From Pedobacter cryoconitis (lineage in GTDB: Bacteria; Bacteroidota; Bacteroidia; Sphingobacteriales; Sphingobacteriaceae), in NCBI RefSeq assembly GCF_014207135.1, contig NZ_JACHCC010000003.1, positions 284,701-348,700 of the forward strand: a stretch of DNA of 64,000 bases, read 5' to 3'. The position numbers and the translations under genes were made by a program. Below are positions 16,257-26,160 of the stretch, piece by piece. Under the pieces are notes generated by a model, which saw only the letters and a program-made list of their open reading frames with translations, had not been told where the DNA came from and did no database searches. The number at the start of each line of letters is the position of its first letter. Position 1 is the stretch's first letter.

Positions 16257-17732
16257 CTAAACCTTCTGCTGATCAAAAGACTTGGTATTGAGTTTTGCTG
16301 CAATGCTTTTGATAGAAATATCAAGGTTCTCAGCAGACTCATGCAAGGCATCTTCAAACTCAAAATAGGTCTGACTTTTATCATCACTGATTTTAATCAC
16401 AGAAACTATTCCCAGGATGTTACTTAAATAACGCCGCACTTCATGTGAATTAATAAAAGAGAGCTCTGTATTCAGTTTACTGAACTTGAGCTCATCATAT
16501 TTTTTCTTAATTTTAAGGGATCTGTAAAAAAAGATCAGTGTCAGTATAATCATGGCTGCACCTGTGATGGATAAAATCAGATAATTCTGTCTGACTTTGA
16601 GGTTTTCTTCAGCTCTGGCATATTTATCTTTGATTTCATCGTATTTTAAAAGACTCAGGATACTTCCGGTCTTCATCATCTTTTCCGTATTTAAGGATGA
16701 CTGGACAATAGCCTTTTTATAATATTGGGATGACAGGTCAAATTGGTTTTCTTTCCGGTAGGCGTCACCCATTAAATGGAATAATCTGGATCTCATATAA
16801 CCCAGATTTCTCAGGTCATCAGAGGCCAGTAACTTTAAAATAATTTCTTTTGCCTTTTCGGTCTGGTTAAATAAAAGGTAGGCATCTGCAAGATGGACAT
16901 AAGTATATAGCTTGTCCCAGTCTTTTGGGTTATCAATCAAAGTTTTGATCTCTTTGATCGCAGAAGGATCTTTTTTCAGCATCAGAACCATATACTTCAT
17001 CCGGTGCACCGTCAGCGAATCTTCAAGGGAATTATCCTTTCTCCTGATGATCTTATTGACATAAAACTGTAAGGAATCTAATTGGTTTAAATGAAAATAG
17101 GCGATTGCTTTATTTTCATAAAGTAATCGTGGGACCTGTATTTTTCCCTGTTGCAGAACCAGTGCGTAAGCCGTATTTAAACAGACTATAGCTTCATCAT
17201 ACAGACTACTCTTAATATAAAGATCAGCGATATTGTTATAGTTTTTTACCATACCAATGGTATCACCGATGCGTTTAAGAGACTTATCTACCATCATGTA
17301 ACTTTCCATTGCACCCATATGGTTTTCGAGGTCTGTTTCCACAAAGGCCAGCAGCTGGAAAAGTCTGATATACAGGAGATCCTTTGGTGAGGTGCTGTTA
17401 AGCCCTCTGACCAGATAGGACTTTGCCTTTTCCAGTTTCATAAACCTCTTTGCATATAATGCCTCGATTTCATATTGGATGGATGTTTTTTGAGGGAGTT
17501 TACTTTTTAAAATGGCAGCAATCAAGATCTCCTTATTTGTTGTTATTTTTCCTATATCATCCATTGTCACGTATTTGACAATCAGGGCTTCAATCAATGC
17601 CCCTGATTTTGGAGAAGGAGACTGTATGGCGGCTTTTATTTCATCAGGAAGGTTTTCTGCCGCCTGCAGACGAAAGGAAAAGAGGAATAAAACCAATATA
17701 AATGCGATAGCCGGTTTCATCAATGTCTTCAT
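16257..17732 (-). CDS. TPR sensor protein with histidine-kinase H-box but no ATPase domain
   Basis: The 491-residue protein begins with a signal peptide (LVLFLFSFRLQAAE). A long periplasmic TPR region (about 30-390) is followed by one transmembrane helix (about 396-416, LILSITGAAMIILTLIFFY), a coiled coil and a HisKA-like segment, NSHEVRRYLSNILG, near residue 440. In Bacteroidota kinases this segment is followed by an ATPase domain. Here the protein ends about 50 residues later, so it cannot autophosphorylate. It may be a truncated kinase, a phosphotransfer/dimerisation partner or a regulator of another kinase. Confidence 0.75.
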   Translation of the reverse strand: MKTLMKPAIAFILVLFLFSFRLQAAENLPDEIKAAIQSPSPKSGALIEALIVKYVTMDDIGKITTNKEILIAAILKSKLPQKTSIQYEIEALYAKRFMKLEKAKSYLVRGLNSTSPKDLLYIRLFQLLAFVETDLENHMGAMESYMMVDKSLKRIGDTIGMVKNYNNIADLYIKSSLYDEAIVCLNTAYALVLQQGKIQVPRLLYENKAIAYFHLNQLDSLQFYVNKIIRRKDNSLEDSLTVHRMKYMVLMLKKDPSAIKEIKTLIDNPKDWDKLYTYVHLADAYLLFNQTEKAKEIILKLLASDDLRNLGYMRSRLFHLMGDAYRKENQFDLSSQYYKKAIVQSSLNTEKMMKTGSILSLLKYDEIKDKYARAEENLKVRQNYLILSITGAAMIILTLIFFYRSLKIKKKYDELKFSKLNTELSFINSHEVRRYLSNILGIVSVIKISDDKSQTYFEFEDALHESAENLDISIKSIAAKLNTKSFDQQKV

Positions 17733-17955
17733 TTGTATTAGTTTAAATTACAATTATGAGAGGCCGTTTTAAAAATAGGGAAGGAGATCCACATATTTGC
17801 TTAAAAATAGTTTTTGAGCCGGAATTTCTCTGTAAAGCGAAAAATAATAACTATTAGGGCTATATCGTTTAATCTTTGGCTAATCAGATAAAATCTGAAG
17901 ATCATGAAATGCTTTAATTTAAGGGGAAAATTATTCATACAAATCAGCGATACTG

Positions 17956-20346
17956 ATGAAGAAATATCTCCTTTTCATAACCGGGCTTCTTTGTTCGGTG
18001 GCACCAGTCTACAGCCAGCAAAATAATCATAAACTGATCTATAATAAACCTGCCGGGCAGTTTGAGGAAGCGCTGCCGCTAGGTAACGGCCGTCTGGGGG
18101 TTATGGTTTATGGCGGCATTTTTACAGAGCGGTTCTCTTTAAATGAAGCGACGCTCTGGGCCGGAGGACCTGTAAATCCTGATATGAATCCTGATGCCAG
18201 AAACTATCTGCAGCCAGTAAGAGAAGCACTGTTTGCTGAAAATTATAAAAAGGCCGATTCACTGGTGCATTTTATGCAGGGAAAATTTTCTGAATCTTAT
18301 GCGCCTTTGGGTAATCTGTTTTTTGATTTTAACCACAAGGGAGAAGTCAGTGATTATAAACGGGAACTGGATATACAAAATGCAATCAGTAAAACGAGTT
18401 ATCAGATTGATGGAACTACTTATCAGCGAGAGACATTTATCTCACATCCCGATCAGTTAGTTGTGATCAGGTTTACAGCCAGGGGCAAGGGGAAACTTGA
18501 TTTTATCTGTCGTTTCAATAGTTTGCTGCAGCATAACGTTTCCACCCTTGGAAAAGATCTGGTGATGAAGGGACATTCGCCGGTACATGCATCTCCTGTT
18601 TACCATGGGAATGAAATTATATGGGATGATGTAAATGCGATGCGTTTTGGAGCGCAGCTTAAAGTCATGAAAACTGATGGCACAGTAACTTCAGAAGCAC
18701 ATAGTCTGCATATTAGTAATGCAACCGAAGCAGTTATTGTACTTTCGATGGCAACCAGTTATAATGGGTTTGACAAGAACCCGGGGACTCAGGGCAAACA
18801 GGAGATGAAAATAGCGGCTGATTATTTGAAAAATGCAAAATCATATGCCCTTTTATTAAAAAATCATACGGCAGATTTCAGGAAATATTATGACCGCGTG
18901 CAAATCAGCCTGGGTGATGAAGACCAGGGTGGTATAAACACAATGGATAGATTAAATGCTTTTGCTGCCGGTAAAAGTGACCGTGCACTGATTGCTTTAT
19001 ATTACCAGTATAGTCGGTATTTACTGATCAGCTCTTCAAGGGCGGGAGGAATGGCAACCAATTTACAGGGGATCTGGAATGAACTGATGCAGCCACCATG
19101 GAGCAGTAACTATACGACCAATATTAATGCAGAAATGAATTACTGGGGTGTTGAAACAGCAAACCTGACAGAGATGCACCAGCCTCTGCTTGATTTTATA
19201 GGCCGTTTAGCTAAAACAGGGGCGGTAACGGCTAAGAATTATTATGGTGCAGGAGGATGGGTTTTGCATCATAACAGTGATATCTGGGCAATGACTAATC
19301 CTGTCGGAGACTTTGGAAAAGGTGATCCTGGATGGGCAAACTGGCCGATGGGTGGAAACTGGATGTCTACCCATCTTTGGGAACATTATGCTTTCACACA
19401 AGATAAATTATTCCTGAAACAACAGGCTTATCCGTTAATAAAAGGTGCTGTACAGTTTTGTCTGGATTTCCTGGTCGCGGATAAAAAGGGCAATTTAATT
19501 ACCGCACCATCTACTTCTCCGGAAAATTATTATGTGACCCCTTCAGGTTATACCGGTTCATTATTATATGGTGGTACAGCAGATCTGGCAATTATCAGAG
19601 AATTATTTACTGATTATATTAAAGCAAGTGAAGTTCTTGGTCTTGATGTGGCTAAGCGGAACGAGGTAAAAGCCGCATTACAAAAGATGCTTCCCTACCA
19701 GATAGGGAAAGAAGGAAACTTACAGGAATGGTATTATGACTGGAAAGACCAGGATCCCAGACATCGTCATCTTTCGCATCTTTTTGCAGCATATCCTGGA
19801 TATTCTATTACCTCAGCCGGTAGTCCTGCACTGGCAGATGCTGTGAGGAAGAGTCTGACCACACGTACAAATGATGGCACGGGATGGGCTATTACCTGGA
19901 GGATTAATTTATGGGCAAGGATGCAGAATGGAGAAAGAGCTTATGATGCACTCAAAAAATTACTCCGTTTTGTTGGGAATGGGGCAGAGGTGAAAATGAA
20001 GGGTGGTGGTACCTATGCAAATCTGTTTTGTGCACATCCGCCTTTTCAGATTGACGGGAATTTTGGAGGCGGTGCTGGCATAGCCGAGATGTTATTACAA
20101 AGCCATCAGGGATTTATTGAATTACTGCCTGCTATTCCGGTAGAATGGAATAGTGGCAAAATCAAAGGTTTGGTTGCAAGAGGGGGGTACGTAATCGATA
20201 TGGAATGGAAAGAAGGTAAAATGATCTCCGCAGTATTACACGCAAAAAATACCGGCAACTGCAGGTTGAAATACAAAGGGAAACTGATTGATCTGAGAAC
20301 AGTTTCAGGTAAGGATTATAATTTAAGCAGTTTTAATGAAATTTAG
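17956..20346 (+). CDS. Alpha-L-fucosidase, glycoside hydrolase family 95
   Basis: The 796-residue secreted enzyme would release alpha-L-fucose (mainly 1,2-linked) by inversion. The signal peptide ends near YSQQ. The N-terminal beta domain includes LPLGNGRLGVMVYGG. The catalytic barrel has the GH95 residues in place: Asn389 and Asn391 (TNINAEMNYW), the acid Glu523 (STSPENYY) and Asp700 (QIDGNFGGG). The length matches the family. It stands alone without a SusC/D pair nearby and converges on the next gene with 1 bp between stops. Confidence 0.95.
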   Translation: MKKYLLFITGLLCSVAPVYSQQNNHKLIYNKPAGQFEEALPLGNGRLGVMVYGGIFTERFSLNEATLWAGGPVNPDMNPDARNYLQPVREALFAENYKKADSLVHFMQGKFSESYAPLGNLFFDFNHKGEVSDYKRELDIQNAISKTSYQIDGTTYQRETFISHPDQLVVIRFTARGKGKLDFICRFNSLLQHNVSTLGKDLVMKGHSPVHASPVYHGNEIIWDDVNAMRFGAQLKVMKTDGTVTSEAHSLHISNATEAVIVLSMATSYNGFDKNPGTQGKQEMKIAADYLKNAKSYALLLKNHTADFRKYYDRVQISLGDEDQGGINTMDRLNAFAAGKSDRALIALYYQYSRYLLISSSRAGGMATNLQGIWNELMQPPWSSNYTTNINAEMNYWGVETANLTEMHQPLLDFIGRLAKTGAVTAKNYYGAGGWVLHHNSDIWAMTNPVGDFGKGDPGWANWPMGGNWMSTHLWEHYAFTQDKLFLKQQAYPLIKGAVQFCLDFLVADKKGNLITAPSTSPENYYVTPSGYTGSLLYGGTADLAIIRELFTDYIKASEVLGLDVAKRNEVKAALQKMLPYQIGKEGNLQEWYYDWKDQDPRHRHLSHLFAAYPGYSITSAGSPALADAVRKSLTTRTNDGTGWAITWRINLWARMQNGERAYDALKKLLRFVGNGAEVKMKGGGTYANLFCAHPPFQIDGNFGGGAGIAEMLLQSHQGFIELLPAIPVEWNSGKIKGLVARGGYVIDMEWKEGKMISAVLHAKNTGNCRLKYKGKLIDLRTVSGKDYNLSSFNEI

Positions 20347-20347
20347 C

Positions 20348-21391
20348 TTATAGTTTAACCTGCCTGATGATGTTTTTAATGTTAAGTTCGACAATATCGG
20401 TCATAGTTTGACATTGCAGGTAATGCGCATCTTCGAAATGATCAGCCATGCCCTTTTTTAAGCTTTCTATATTTTCGGGTGTAGTTAATATCTCTGTATT
20501 GGAAACATCACGCAGATCTGCCAAACGATGTCTTTCGCTGCGGACACGATGTAATATCGAAGATTTTTCTTCCTGCTGATATTGCAGGTAGGTCTTATCT
20601 GTTAATTGATCCATGCACATTTTGACATAAGGAAGGTTTTCCTTGAAGAACTGGGCCAGATAGACTTTGATATTTCCTTCGTAAAACTGCTGATCAAAGT
20701 CTATTGCTCTGATTCTGAATTGAATGTCATCAAAATCAGGGGTGATCTGTACCACGAAATTATAGGATCTCATATCGCCTAATAACATGATCAGACAACG
20801 TTCATTGAACTTTACGAATTCCTTGGCAATCCGGGTAGGATTATATTCAGGATTATGCAGATATATTTTAGCAAACACGTCACCGGGAATCCCAGCTACA
20901 TGTTCTTCAATTAATGTATCCCCGTCTACCAGGTAATTGACCTGATTCGGCGACAGAATCTCTTCCAGTTCCAGCCCGTAAATTCTGGATGCGTCAGCTC
21001 TTTTAACATAAAAATAATCATAAACATCATTTAAGCGGTTTACAATTTTTATGCGGAAAGGATGTGTATTGCCAAAGGTGCAGTACTCAATTTTCTCAAT
21101 GTATTTATGTTGTACAATCCGCAGGTTACCAGACGCTTTGAGGTTCGCGTAAATCACTTTAAGCCCATTATGCAAATGCTCAATCCGGTTTGCAGCATAA
21201 ATAGGACCTTCCCAGAGCGAATCCTTTCCATACCTGTCCATGATCGGATAGGCCTCATCAAAAACCAGGAGGTCATCATAAGTGATCGGAAGTTTGGATT
21301 CCCGCTGATACTTTCTCAGGTATTTCTGAAAAGCCGGAGTTACGGGGAAAATGGGTTTTTTACGCGATATTTTTACGTCATCAGGTTCCAT
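20348..21391 (-). CDS. Cryptic protein-kinase-fold protein
   Basis: The 347-residue protein has no close family that I recognise, but its core follows kinase order. YFYVKRAD holds Lys130 (beta-3 lysine position) and ELEE lies at 141-144 (helix-C Glu). A hinge-like EEHVAGIPGD (162-171) follows, then LLGDMRSYNF with Asp206 and Asn211 (the catalytic loop D-x4-N) and AIDFD with Asp231/Asp233 (metal site). A glycine-rich loop is not obvious. It lies 60 bp downstream of the LytTR regulator on the same strand, so it may be a modifying output of that system. The kinase assignment is inference from motifs only. Confidence 0.6.
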   Translation of the reverse strand: MEPDDVKISRKKPIFPVTPAFQKYLRKYQRESKLPITYDDLLVFDEAYPIMDRYGKDSLWEGPIYAANRIEHLHNGLKVIYANLKASGNLRIVQHKYIEKIEYCTFGNTHPFRIKIVNRLNDVYDYFYVKRADASRIYGLELEEILSPNQVNYLVDGDTLIEEHVAGIPGDVFAKIYLHNPEYNPTRIAKEFVKFNERCLIMLLGDMRSYNFVVQITPDFDDIQFRIRAIDFDQQFYEGNIKVYLAQFFKENLPYVKMCMDQLTDKTYLQYQQEEKSSILHRVRSERHRLADLRDVSNTEILTTPENIESLKKGMADHFEDAHYLQCQTMTDIVELNIKNIIRQVKL

Positions 21392-21451
21392 GCACTATCA
21401 ATTTATGCTCAATTTAGTGTTTTTGGCTTAGCTGCAAAATTAAGAGCCTGT

Positions 21452-22216
21452 TTAAAAAGAACTATTCAGCCATTTTTTTAAAGTGGCCGACTTGTCCCTG
21501 CTTACCAGGATGCTCTCTCCATTGGCGGGAACGAGTTCAATTTTCAACTTCCCGTTGAAGGACTGATAAATCTTATGAATAGACTGTACTGAAATAATAT
21601 ATTGACGGCTCACTCTGAAAAAAATCTGTGGATTTAGCTCCAGTTCCAGCTCTTCGAGTGTTTGTTCGGTCTGGTAACGCTGCCCCTGATGTGTGATCAG
21701 ATAGTTCTTTTTGTTTTCTGAGGTGAAATAGGCAATATCTGCACTAATCACCGGAACGAACATATCCCGGTAAGCGACGAGGAACCTGCTGCGGTACACA
21801 TTCTCGCGGATTTCAATTTTTTTCAAGATATCCTGCATCCCTGAATGGTCAGCAAAACCAATCATGTTTTTAACTTTCCGGAGGCTGTTTTCAAGTTTAT
21901 GTAATTCTAAAGGTTTTAAGAGGTAGTCGATACCATTGACTTCAAAGGCTCTCAAAGCATATTCATCATAGGCTGTAATGAAGATTACCTGTGACTGGAT
22001 CTCGACCTGGTTAAAAAGCTCAAAACTTAATCCATCCGTTAAACGGATATCCATGCAGATCAGATCCGGATGTTTGTTTTCCCTGAGCCACTGTATACTG
22101 GTCCTGAGTGTCTGTAGCTGAGCGGTAATCTGTATCGTGTCATCCAGTTGAAGAAGCATTTCTTTCAACCTGAGTGCGTTGGGAATTTCATCCTCTATAA
22201 TTAAAACACTAAGCAT
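21452..22216 (-). CDS. LytTR-family response regulator
   Basis: The 254-residue regulator has a receiver domain with acidic pocket LIIEDE (5-10), phospho-acceptor Asp56 (LICMDIRL) and Lys in YLLKPLEL. The LytTR DNA-binding domain begins near 145 (ENVYRSRFLVAYRD, FRVSRQYIISVQSIHKI). It follows its LytS-type kinase by 5 bp. Confidence 0.92.
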   Translation of the reverse strand: MLSVLIIEDEIPNALRLKEMLLQLDDTIQITAQLQTLRTSIQWLRENKHPDLICMDIRLTDGLSFELFNQVEIQSQVIFITAYDEYALRAFEVNGIDYLLKPLELHKLENSLRKVKNMIGFADHSGMQDILKKIEIRENVYRSRFLVAYRDMFVPVISADIAYFTSENKKNYLITHQGQRYQTEQTLEELELELNPQIFFRVSRQYIISVQSIHKIYQSFNGKLKIELVPANGESILVSRDKSATLKKWLNSSF

Positions 22217-22221
22217 AACAT

Positions 22222-23298
22222 TTACATTTTCTGGTTTAATAACAAAGGTATTTTAACCTCAAAAAAGCTGCTGTTGTCATGAATTTCGGGTTCTCCATGT
22301 CCCAGAAGCAAGTACCTCTCACGAATGTTTTTTAGCCCTAAAGCTGAACCGGGTTCTTTAGTCACTTTCAGCGATTTATTGTTTCTGATAACAATCCATT
22401 TGTTATCCATTTCAGCGATCTCTATTTTTAAAGGAGATTCAATAGAAAAGGAATTATGTTTAATGGCATTTTCTATCAGTAACTGAAGTGTTAAAGGTGC
22501 AATTTCTTTACTGCTGAGCTTTTCAGTGTCCGAAATCTGAATCTGAATAGCTTCTCCATACCTGATTTTGTATAAAAACAGATAGGCATTGATGAATTCG
22601 AGTTCGGCCCGGATTGAAATGGTATTCTGCGGCCGGTTAGTGAGCATATATCTGTAGATGGAGGATAATTTAATCACATAGTCGACGGATAATGCCGGAT
22701 TGTCAGTAATCAGGGAAGCCAGTGTACTCAGGTTATTAAATAAAAAATGTGGATCCAGCTGTAGTTTTAAGGCGTCCAGCTGTGCCTGTGTCGCATGCTG
22801 TCTCATTACAGCCGTTTCCAGCTGAATGTCCTTCCATTTATGGAAAAAGTGTTCAACGGCAAAAACAGCTGTAGCCAGTAAAGCGAAAATGATACTGAAA
22901 ATAATGATCTGACGGTATAAAAGCTGATCAGCTGAGAATTTGCTGGGCAGTTCAATCTGAAAGATCGGAATTAAGATAATGGAGATTAAGGTGATATGTA
23001 AGAGAAACTGGACAGTAAACCTGGTCATGATATTCTTTTCCCAGTGAAGTTTCTGATTGAGCCTCATCGTCAGCTGAATACCGGTCTCAAAGATAAGTGT
23101 GGCATAAGCCATGGTCAGCAGGACATCTACAAAGATGAAATCCAGCAGGGAAAATTGTTTCCAGCTCTGAATGGAACGCTCATAAGGATTGATCAGAAAA
23201 AAAAGCAGGATTAGTATTAAACCAAAACTGGGATATCCATAGAGTCTGAACGATTTATAACTGGGGGTTGACATCTTAACAAAAGTAGGATTAAGCAT
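22222..23298 (-). CDS. LytS-type sensor histidine kinase
   Basis: The 358-residue kinase has four hydrophobic segments (about 24-36, 50-70, 95-113 and 128-147). The His_kinase domain has His184 in LDPHFLFNNL, and the ATP-binding domain has LLIENAIKHNSF and SALGLKNIRER. Met9 is an alternative start. It forms a two-component pair with the regulator that follows by 5 bp, and probably a three-gene unit with the kinase-fold protein. Confidence 0.9.
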   Translation of the reverse strand: MLNPTFVKMSTPSYKSFRLYGYPSFGLILILLFFLINPYERSIQSWKQFSLLDFIFVDVLLTMAYATLIFETGIQLTMRLNQKLHWEKNIMTRFTVQFLLHITLISIILIPIFQIELPSKFSADQLLYRQIIIFSIIFALLATAVFAVEHFFHKWKDIQLETAVMRQHATQAQLDALKLQLDPHFLFNNLSTLASLITDNPALSVDYVIKLSSIYRYMLTNRPQNTISIRAELEFINAYLFLYKIRYGEAIQIQISDTEKLSSKEIAPLTLQLLIENAIKHNSFSIESPLKIEIAEMDNKWIVIRNNKSLKVTKEPGSALGLKNIRERYLLLGHGEPEIHDNSSFFEVKIPLLLNQKM

Positions 23299-23358
23299 TT
23301 AATCTAAATGTCATCTTAAAATATTAATCCTACTTTTGGGTAATTAATGTGATTGTTT

Positions 23359-23478
23359 TTATAAAAATATCAATCCACAGGAGAGCAGTGCAACCAGAAC
23401 TACTAAGATAATCCTGAATAACTTTAATAAATCGTATACTTTTCTTATTGATGATGTTGTTTTTGCGCCTAAGTTCAT
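23359..23478 (-). CDS. Possible 39-aa single-helix membrane peptide
   Basis: This short reading frame runs from ATG at 23478 to TAA at 23359. The product starts MNLGAKTTSSIRKVYDLL and continues into a hydrophobic helix (IILVVLVALLSCGLIFL). It lies alone in the 322-bp gap between the kinase start and the DUF4198-like gene. Composition (basic N-terminus, single membrane helix) is protein-like, but no family is recognised. The remaining part of the gap shows nothing clear. Confidence 0.3.
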   Translation of the reverse strand: MNLGAKTTSSIRKVYDLLKLFRIILVVLVALLSCGLIFL

Positions 23479-23620
23479 ATGGTTCAAATATTAAACTGAT
23501 TCTACAGCCAAATATCTTCTAAAACAGGCGCAATTTTCTTTTCCGGTGACTCAGTTTACTAAATATCCTGCTGAAATCACTGGATCGGCAACCGAGTTAA
23601 CAGGGCAGGGATCTATTTGT

Positions 23621-24361
23621 TTAATCAACCCGCAAACAATAGTTACATCTGTGACGGATACTGGTATATGGCAGACCTTTATAGGTGCCGGCGACCGGAA
23701 CCACCCAGTCTTGTCTGAGGATATACAGCCCTTTCATCGTAGGCATAAACGAAACCTCACCCTGTTCATCTGTTGTCAGCGATTTCTCCCAGTTTTCGGG
23801 ATTAAATACCCGGATTTTTGTATTGTTAGCCGCAGGATTACCATTATTAAATGCTTTTCCAATGATTAGCTTTCCTTTTGAGTAAGTAACCATATCTAAC
23901 AGTTGTACCGGTTTCGATACTGATCCTGGTTTTTCCACATGATAAACTGCGCACAAATAGTCAATCGGACGTACATTTTTACCACCTGTTTTAGAGCGGT
24001 CAACTACAGGAAGTTCATCATTGATGCCTAAAATCTGATAAATACCTTTCTCTTTAGGTATAAATGTCCCTTCCCAGCAATCTGCTTTCTGGTGAATCTG
24101 TATAGCTATGCGCTGTCCTTTTTCATTAATCACACTGATTTTGAAGTCGCCGATAAGTGCAAGTTCGGGGCCTGTTTCACGGTGACGTACACTATATTCA
24201 TCAATTTCTCCAAAACAAATCTGGATTGCAACAGGCTGATTAACTTTTCCGGCCCCTTTAATATCCATCCAGTAACCATGAGCCATACTGATTACAGGAA
24301 AACCAACTAAAAGCAAAAGGACATGACAAATTCTTTTCATAATTAATGCAAATGTAATCAT
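23621..24361 (-). CDS. Secreted DUF4198-like protein
   Basis: The 246-residue exported protein probably starts at the ATG giving MKRICHVLLLLVGFP (position 24340), eight codons into the open frame. Its signal peptide ends at MAHG, so the mature protein begins HGYWMD. It is a beta-rich, two-part protein of the DUF4198 / nickel-uptake-associated periplasmic type. The C-terminus carries RHRCNYCLR, a possible metal-binding cluster. Binding of a metal ion in the periplasm is a family-based guess. Confidence 0.65.
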   Translation of the reverse strand: MITFALIMKRICHVLLLLVGFPVISMAHGYWMDIKGAGKVNQPVAIQICFGEIDEYSVRHRETGPELALIGDFKISVINEKGQRIAIQIHQKADCWEGTFIPKEKGIYQILGINDELPVVDRSKTGGKNVRPIDYLCAVYHVEKPGSVSKPVQLLDMVTYSKGKLIIGKAFNNGNPAANNTKIRVFNPENWEKSLTTDEQGEVSFMPTMKGLYILRQDWVVPVAGTYKGLPYTSIRHRCNYCLRVD

Positions 24362-24428
24362 TAGCTGGCATAGGGGTATTATCCTGTTAAAGCGTTTATA
24401 ACCTGTAAAACTTAAAATAAATTATGAT

Positions 24429-25262
24429 ATGAAATCGAAAATCCTGTTATCCTTGATCGTTGCAACGCTCTCGTTTGGTTGTAATCCTTTCAAAAATAAT
24501 GAGGTAAATAAAGTAGTTTATAACTTCTATAAAAATTATAAGGGCAATTATACTGATGCTGACAAAGGTTTATTGACAGTTGCCTTGTCCACTCTTGTAG
24601 AAAAGGCAGCCACCGAAGAAATTAAATCTGTTTTAGCCCTAAAAGCGAAAAAACTGACAGACAGACCAGCTAAGCTTGAAGGAGATATATTCACCAGTTT
24701 GTTTGAAAGCTATACTTCTTTTGATATAGGAAAAACGACCATAAATGGTGACCTGGCGACTGTAACAGTCGAATTTACAAACAATAAAGGCGGTAGTGAA
24801 AAATGGAAGGATGTCATTGAACTGATCAGGGAAGGTGGAAGCTGGAAAATAGACAACGTACAGTTTAAAGATGAGCGTTCGGTAGGAAAGAATACGAAGG
24901 AAGTTTTATCCCAGTTTCTAACCCCTGTTACTCCGGTAGCTTCGGATGCGGATGATCAGCGGTGCAGATTATCTGCGGGGAACGAATATCAGTGGAGTAA
25001 TATTAAAAAAGGTTGTATCCGTGTTTTTGAGTTACCTCTGAAACTAAAAAGTAAGGACAGAAGGTCTATTGCAACCGTAATCTTTTCTGATGATCAGAAA
25101 AGGGCTGAAGTATTTACAAACAAGACCAGCTGGGTCCTGAATAGAAAATCAGGCACAGCTTATGAATCTGAAATATCTTCTGATGGTGCATTTTTAGAAA
25201 AGAACAATAACAGATGGGAGTTGGGACAGCTGAAAGACGGGCGGATTATTTATTCAGAATGA
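24429..25262 (+). CDS. Lipoprotein with DUF3828-like domain, function unknown
   Basis: The 277-residue lipoprotein has a signal ending LSFGC (lipid-modified Cys at 18). The first half (about 25-155) resembles DUF3828/NTF2-like folds, with YKNYKGNY and WKDVIELIREGGSWKIDNVQ. The second half, from about 180, is a separate small beta domain (NEYQWSNIKKGCIRVFELP). Its end overlaps the convergent epimerase gene by 13 bp. Confidence 0.65.
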   Translation: MKSKILLSLIVATLSFGCNPFKNNEVNKVVYNFYKNYKGNYTDADKGLLTVALSTLVEKAATEEIKSVLALKAKKLTDRPAKLEGDIFTSLFESYTSFDIGKTTINGDLATVTVEFTNNKGGSEKWKDVIELIREGGSWKIDNVQFKDERSVGKNTKEVLSQFLTPVTPVASDADDQRCRLSAGNEYQWSNIKKGCIRVFELPLKLKSKDRRSIATVIFSDDQKRAEVFTNKTSWVLNRKSGTAYESEISSDGAFLEKNNNRWELGQLKDGRIIYSE

Positions 25263-26098
25263 TATAACAGGAAGCCAAATGTATATCGGGGTTGATAACC
25301 CAGTATATGTTTGGCTTTATCGGCTATATAGACCCGGTCAATGCTTTCTGGAAATGACCATCCTTTTTCCTGATAAATCCTGTCTGCATCCGGATAATAT
25401 CTTTTTATAATTTCCTGCGGTGCTTTCTTAAGCAGAACGAGATCTTCTTTTTGAAAAGGAGATCCTGCCGAGATGTTAAATACTTCAAACTGATCAAACT
25501 CTTGTATCAGGGCCAGCCTTAGCGCTTCAGCACCATCTCTTTCATCCAGGCCTCTGTAGACCCTGTGATTAATTTTCAGGTTATCATTTTCCGGCAAAAA
25601 CCTTCCAACCCTGTAAACCGAAGTCTGCAAACCTTCTTTTTTAAAAAAGTCTTTACACAATTGCTCGGCACATTGTTTAGTGATATCATAGATATCTCTT
25701 GGTTGTTCCTGCAGTGTTTCATCTACCCACACGGCCTGTCCGGGATTAACCATACTATTTCCGTAAATGGAAGTTGTACTGATATAAAGAAACTGTGTAA
25801 TCTTATTTTTCACACAGGCATTCAGCAGATGAAGAGTCCCTTTAATATTTACATTGATAAAATCTTCCCTGGGGTAGTTCAGGTCATAATGTTTACCATG
25901 TATGGCTGCCGTATGAATGACTGCTTCCATATTTCTGGTAACCTGTTCAACAGCAGTAGGGTTTGTGATGTCAATAATCAGATCGGTAGAGGGATGGGCA
26001 ATCAGATCAATTCCGGTAACTTCATGTCCGTGATTTCTTAAATGATTAACGGTAACTGAACCTAACTGTCCTGATGAACCTGTAACTAAAATCCGCAT
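25250..26098 (-). CDS. NAD(P)-dependent epimerase/dehydratase, SDR family
   Basis: The 282-residue extended short-chain dehydrogenase has an N-terminal Rossmann motif GSSGQLG (7-13) with the beta-2 acid in TGIDLIAH. Catalytic Ser/Thr lie in YISTTSIYG and the YxxxK motif is in YDITKQCAEQ. It resembles nucleotide-sugar epimerases, but the substrate cannot be read from the sequence. Confidence 0.88.
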   Translation of the reverse strand: MRILVTGSSGQLGSVTVNHLRNHGHEVTGIDLIAHPSTDLIIDITNPTAVEQVTRNMEAVIHTAAIHGKHYDLNYPREDFINVNIKGTLHLLNACVKNKITQFLYISTTSIYGNSMVNPGQAVWVDETLQEQPRDIYDITKQCAEQLCKDFFKKEGLQTSVYRVGRFLPENDNLKINHRVYRGLDERDGAEALRLALIQEFDQFEVFNISAGSPFQKEDLVLLKKAPQEIIKRYYPDADRIYQEKGWSFPESIDRVYIADKAKHILGYQPRYTFGFLLYHSE

Positions 26099-26160
26099 AA
26101 TTATAGATGAGATGATAAAATTATTGATAAATTTTCTTAATTTTTCATAAAAATAAGGCC

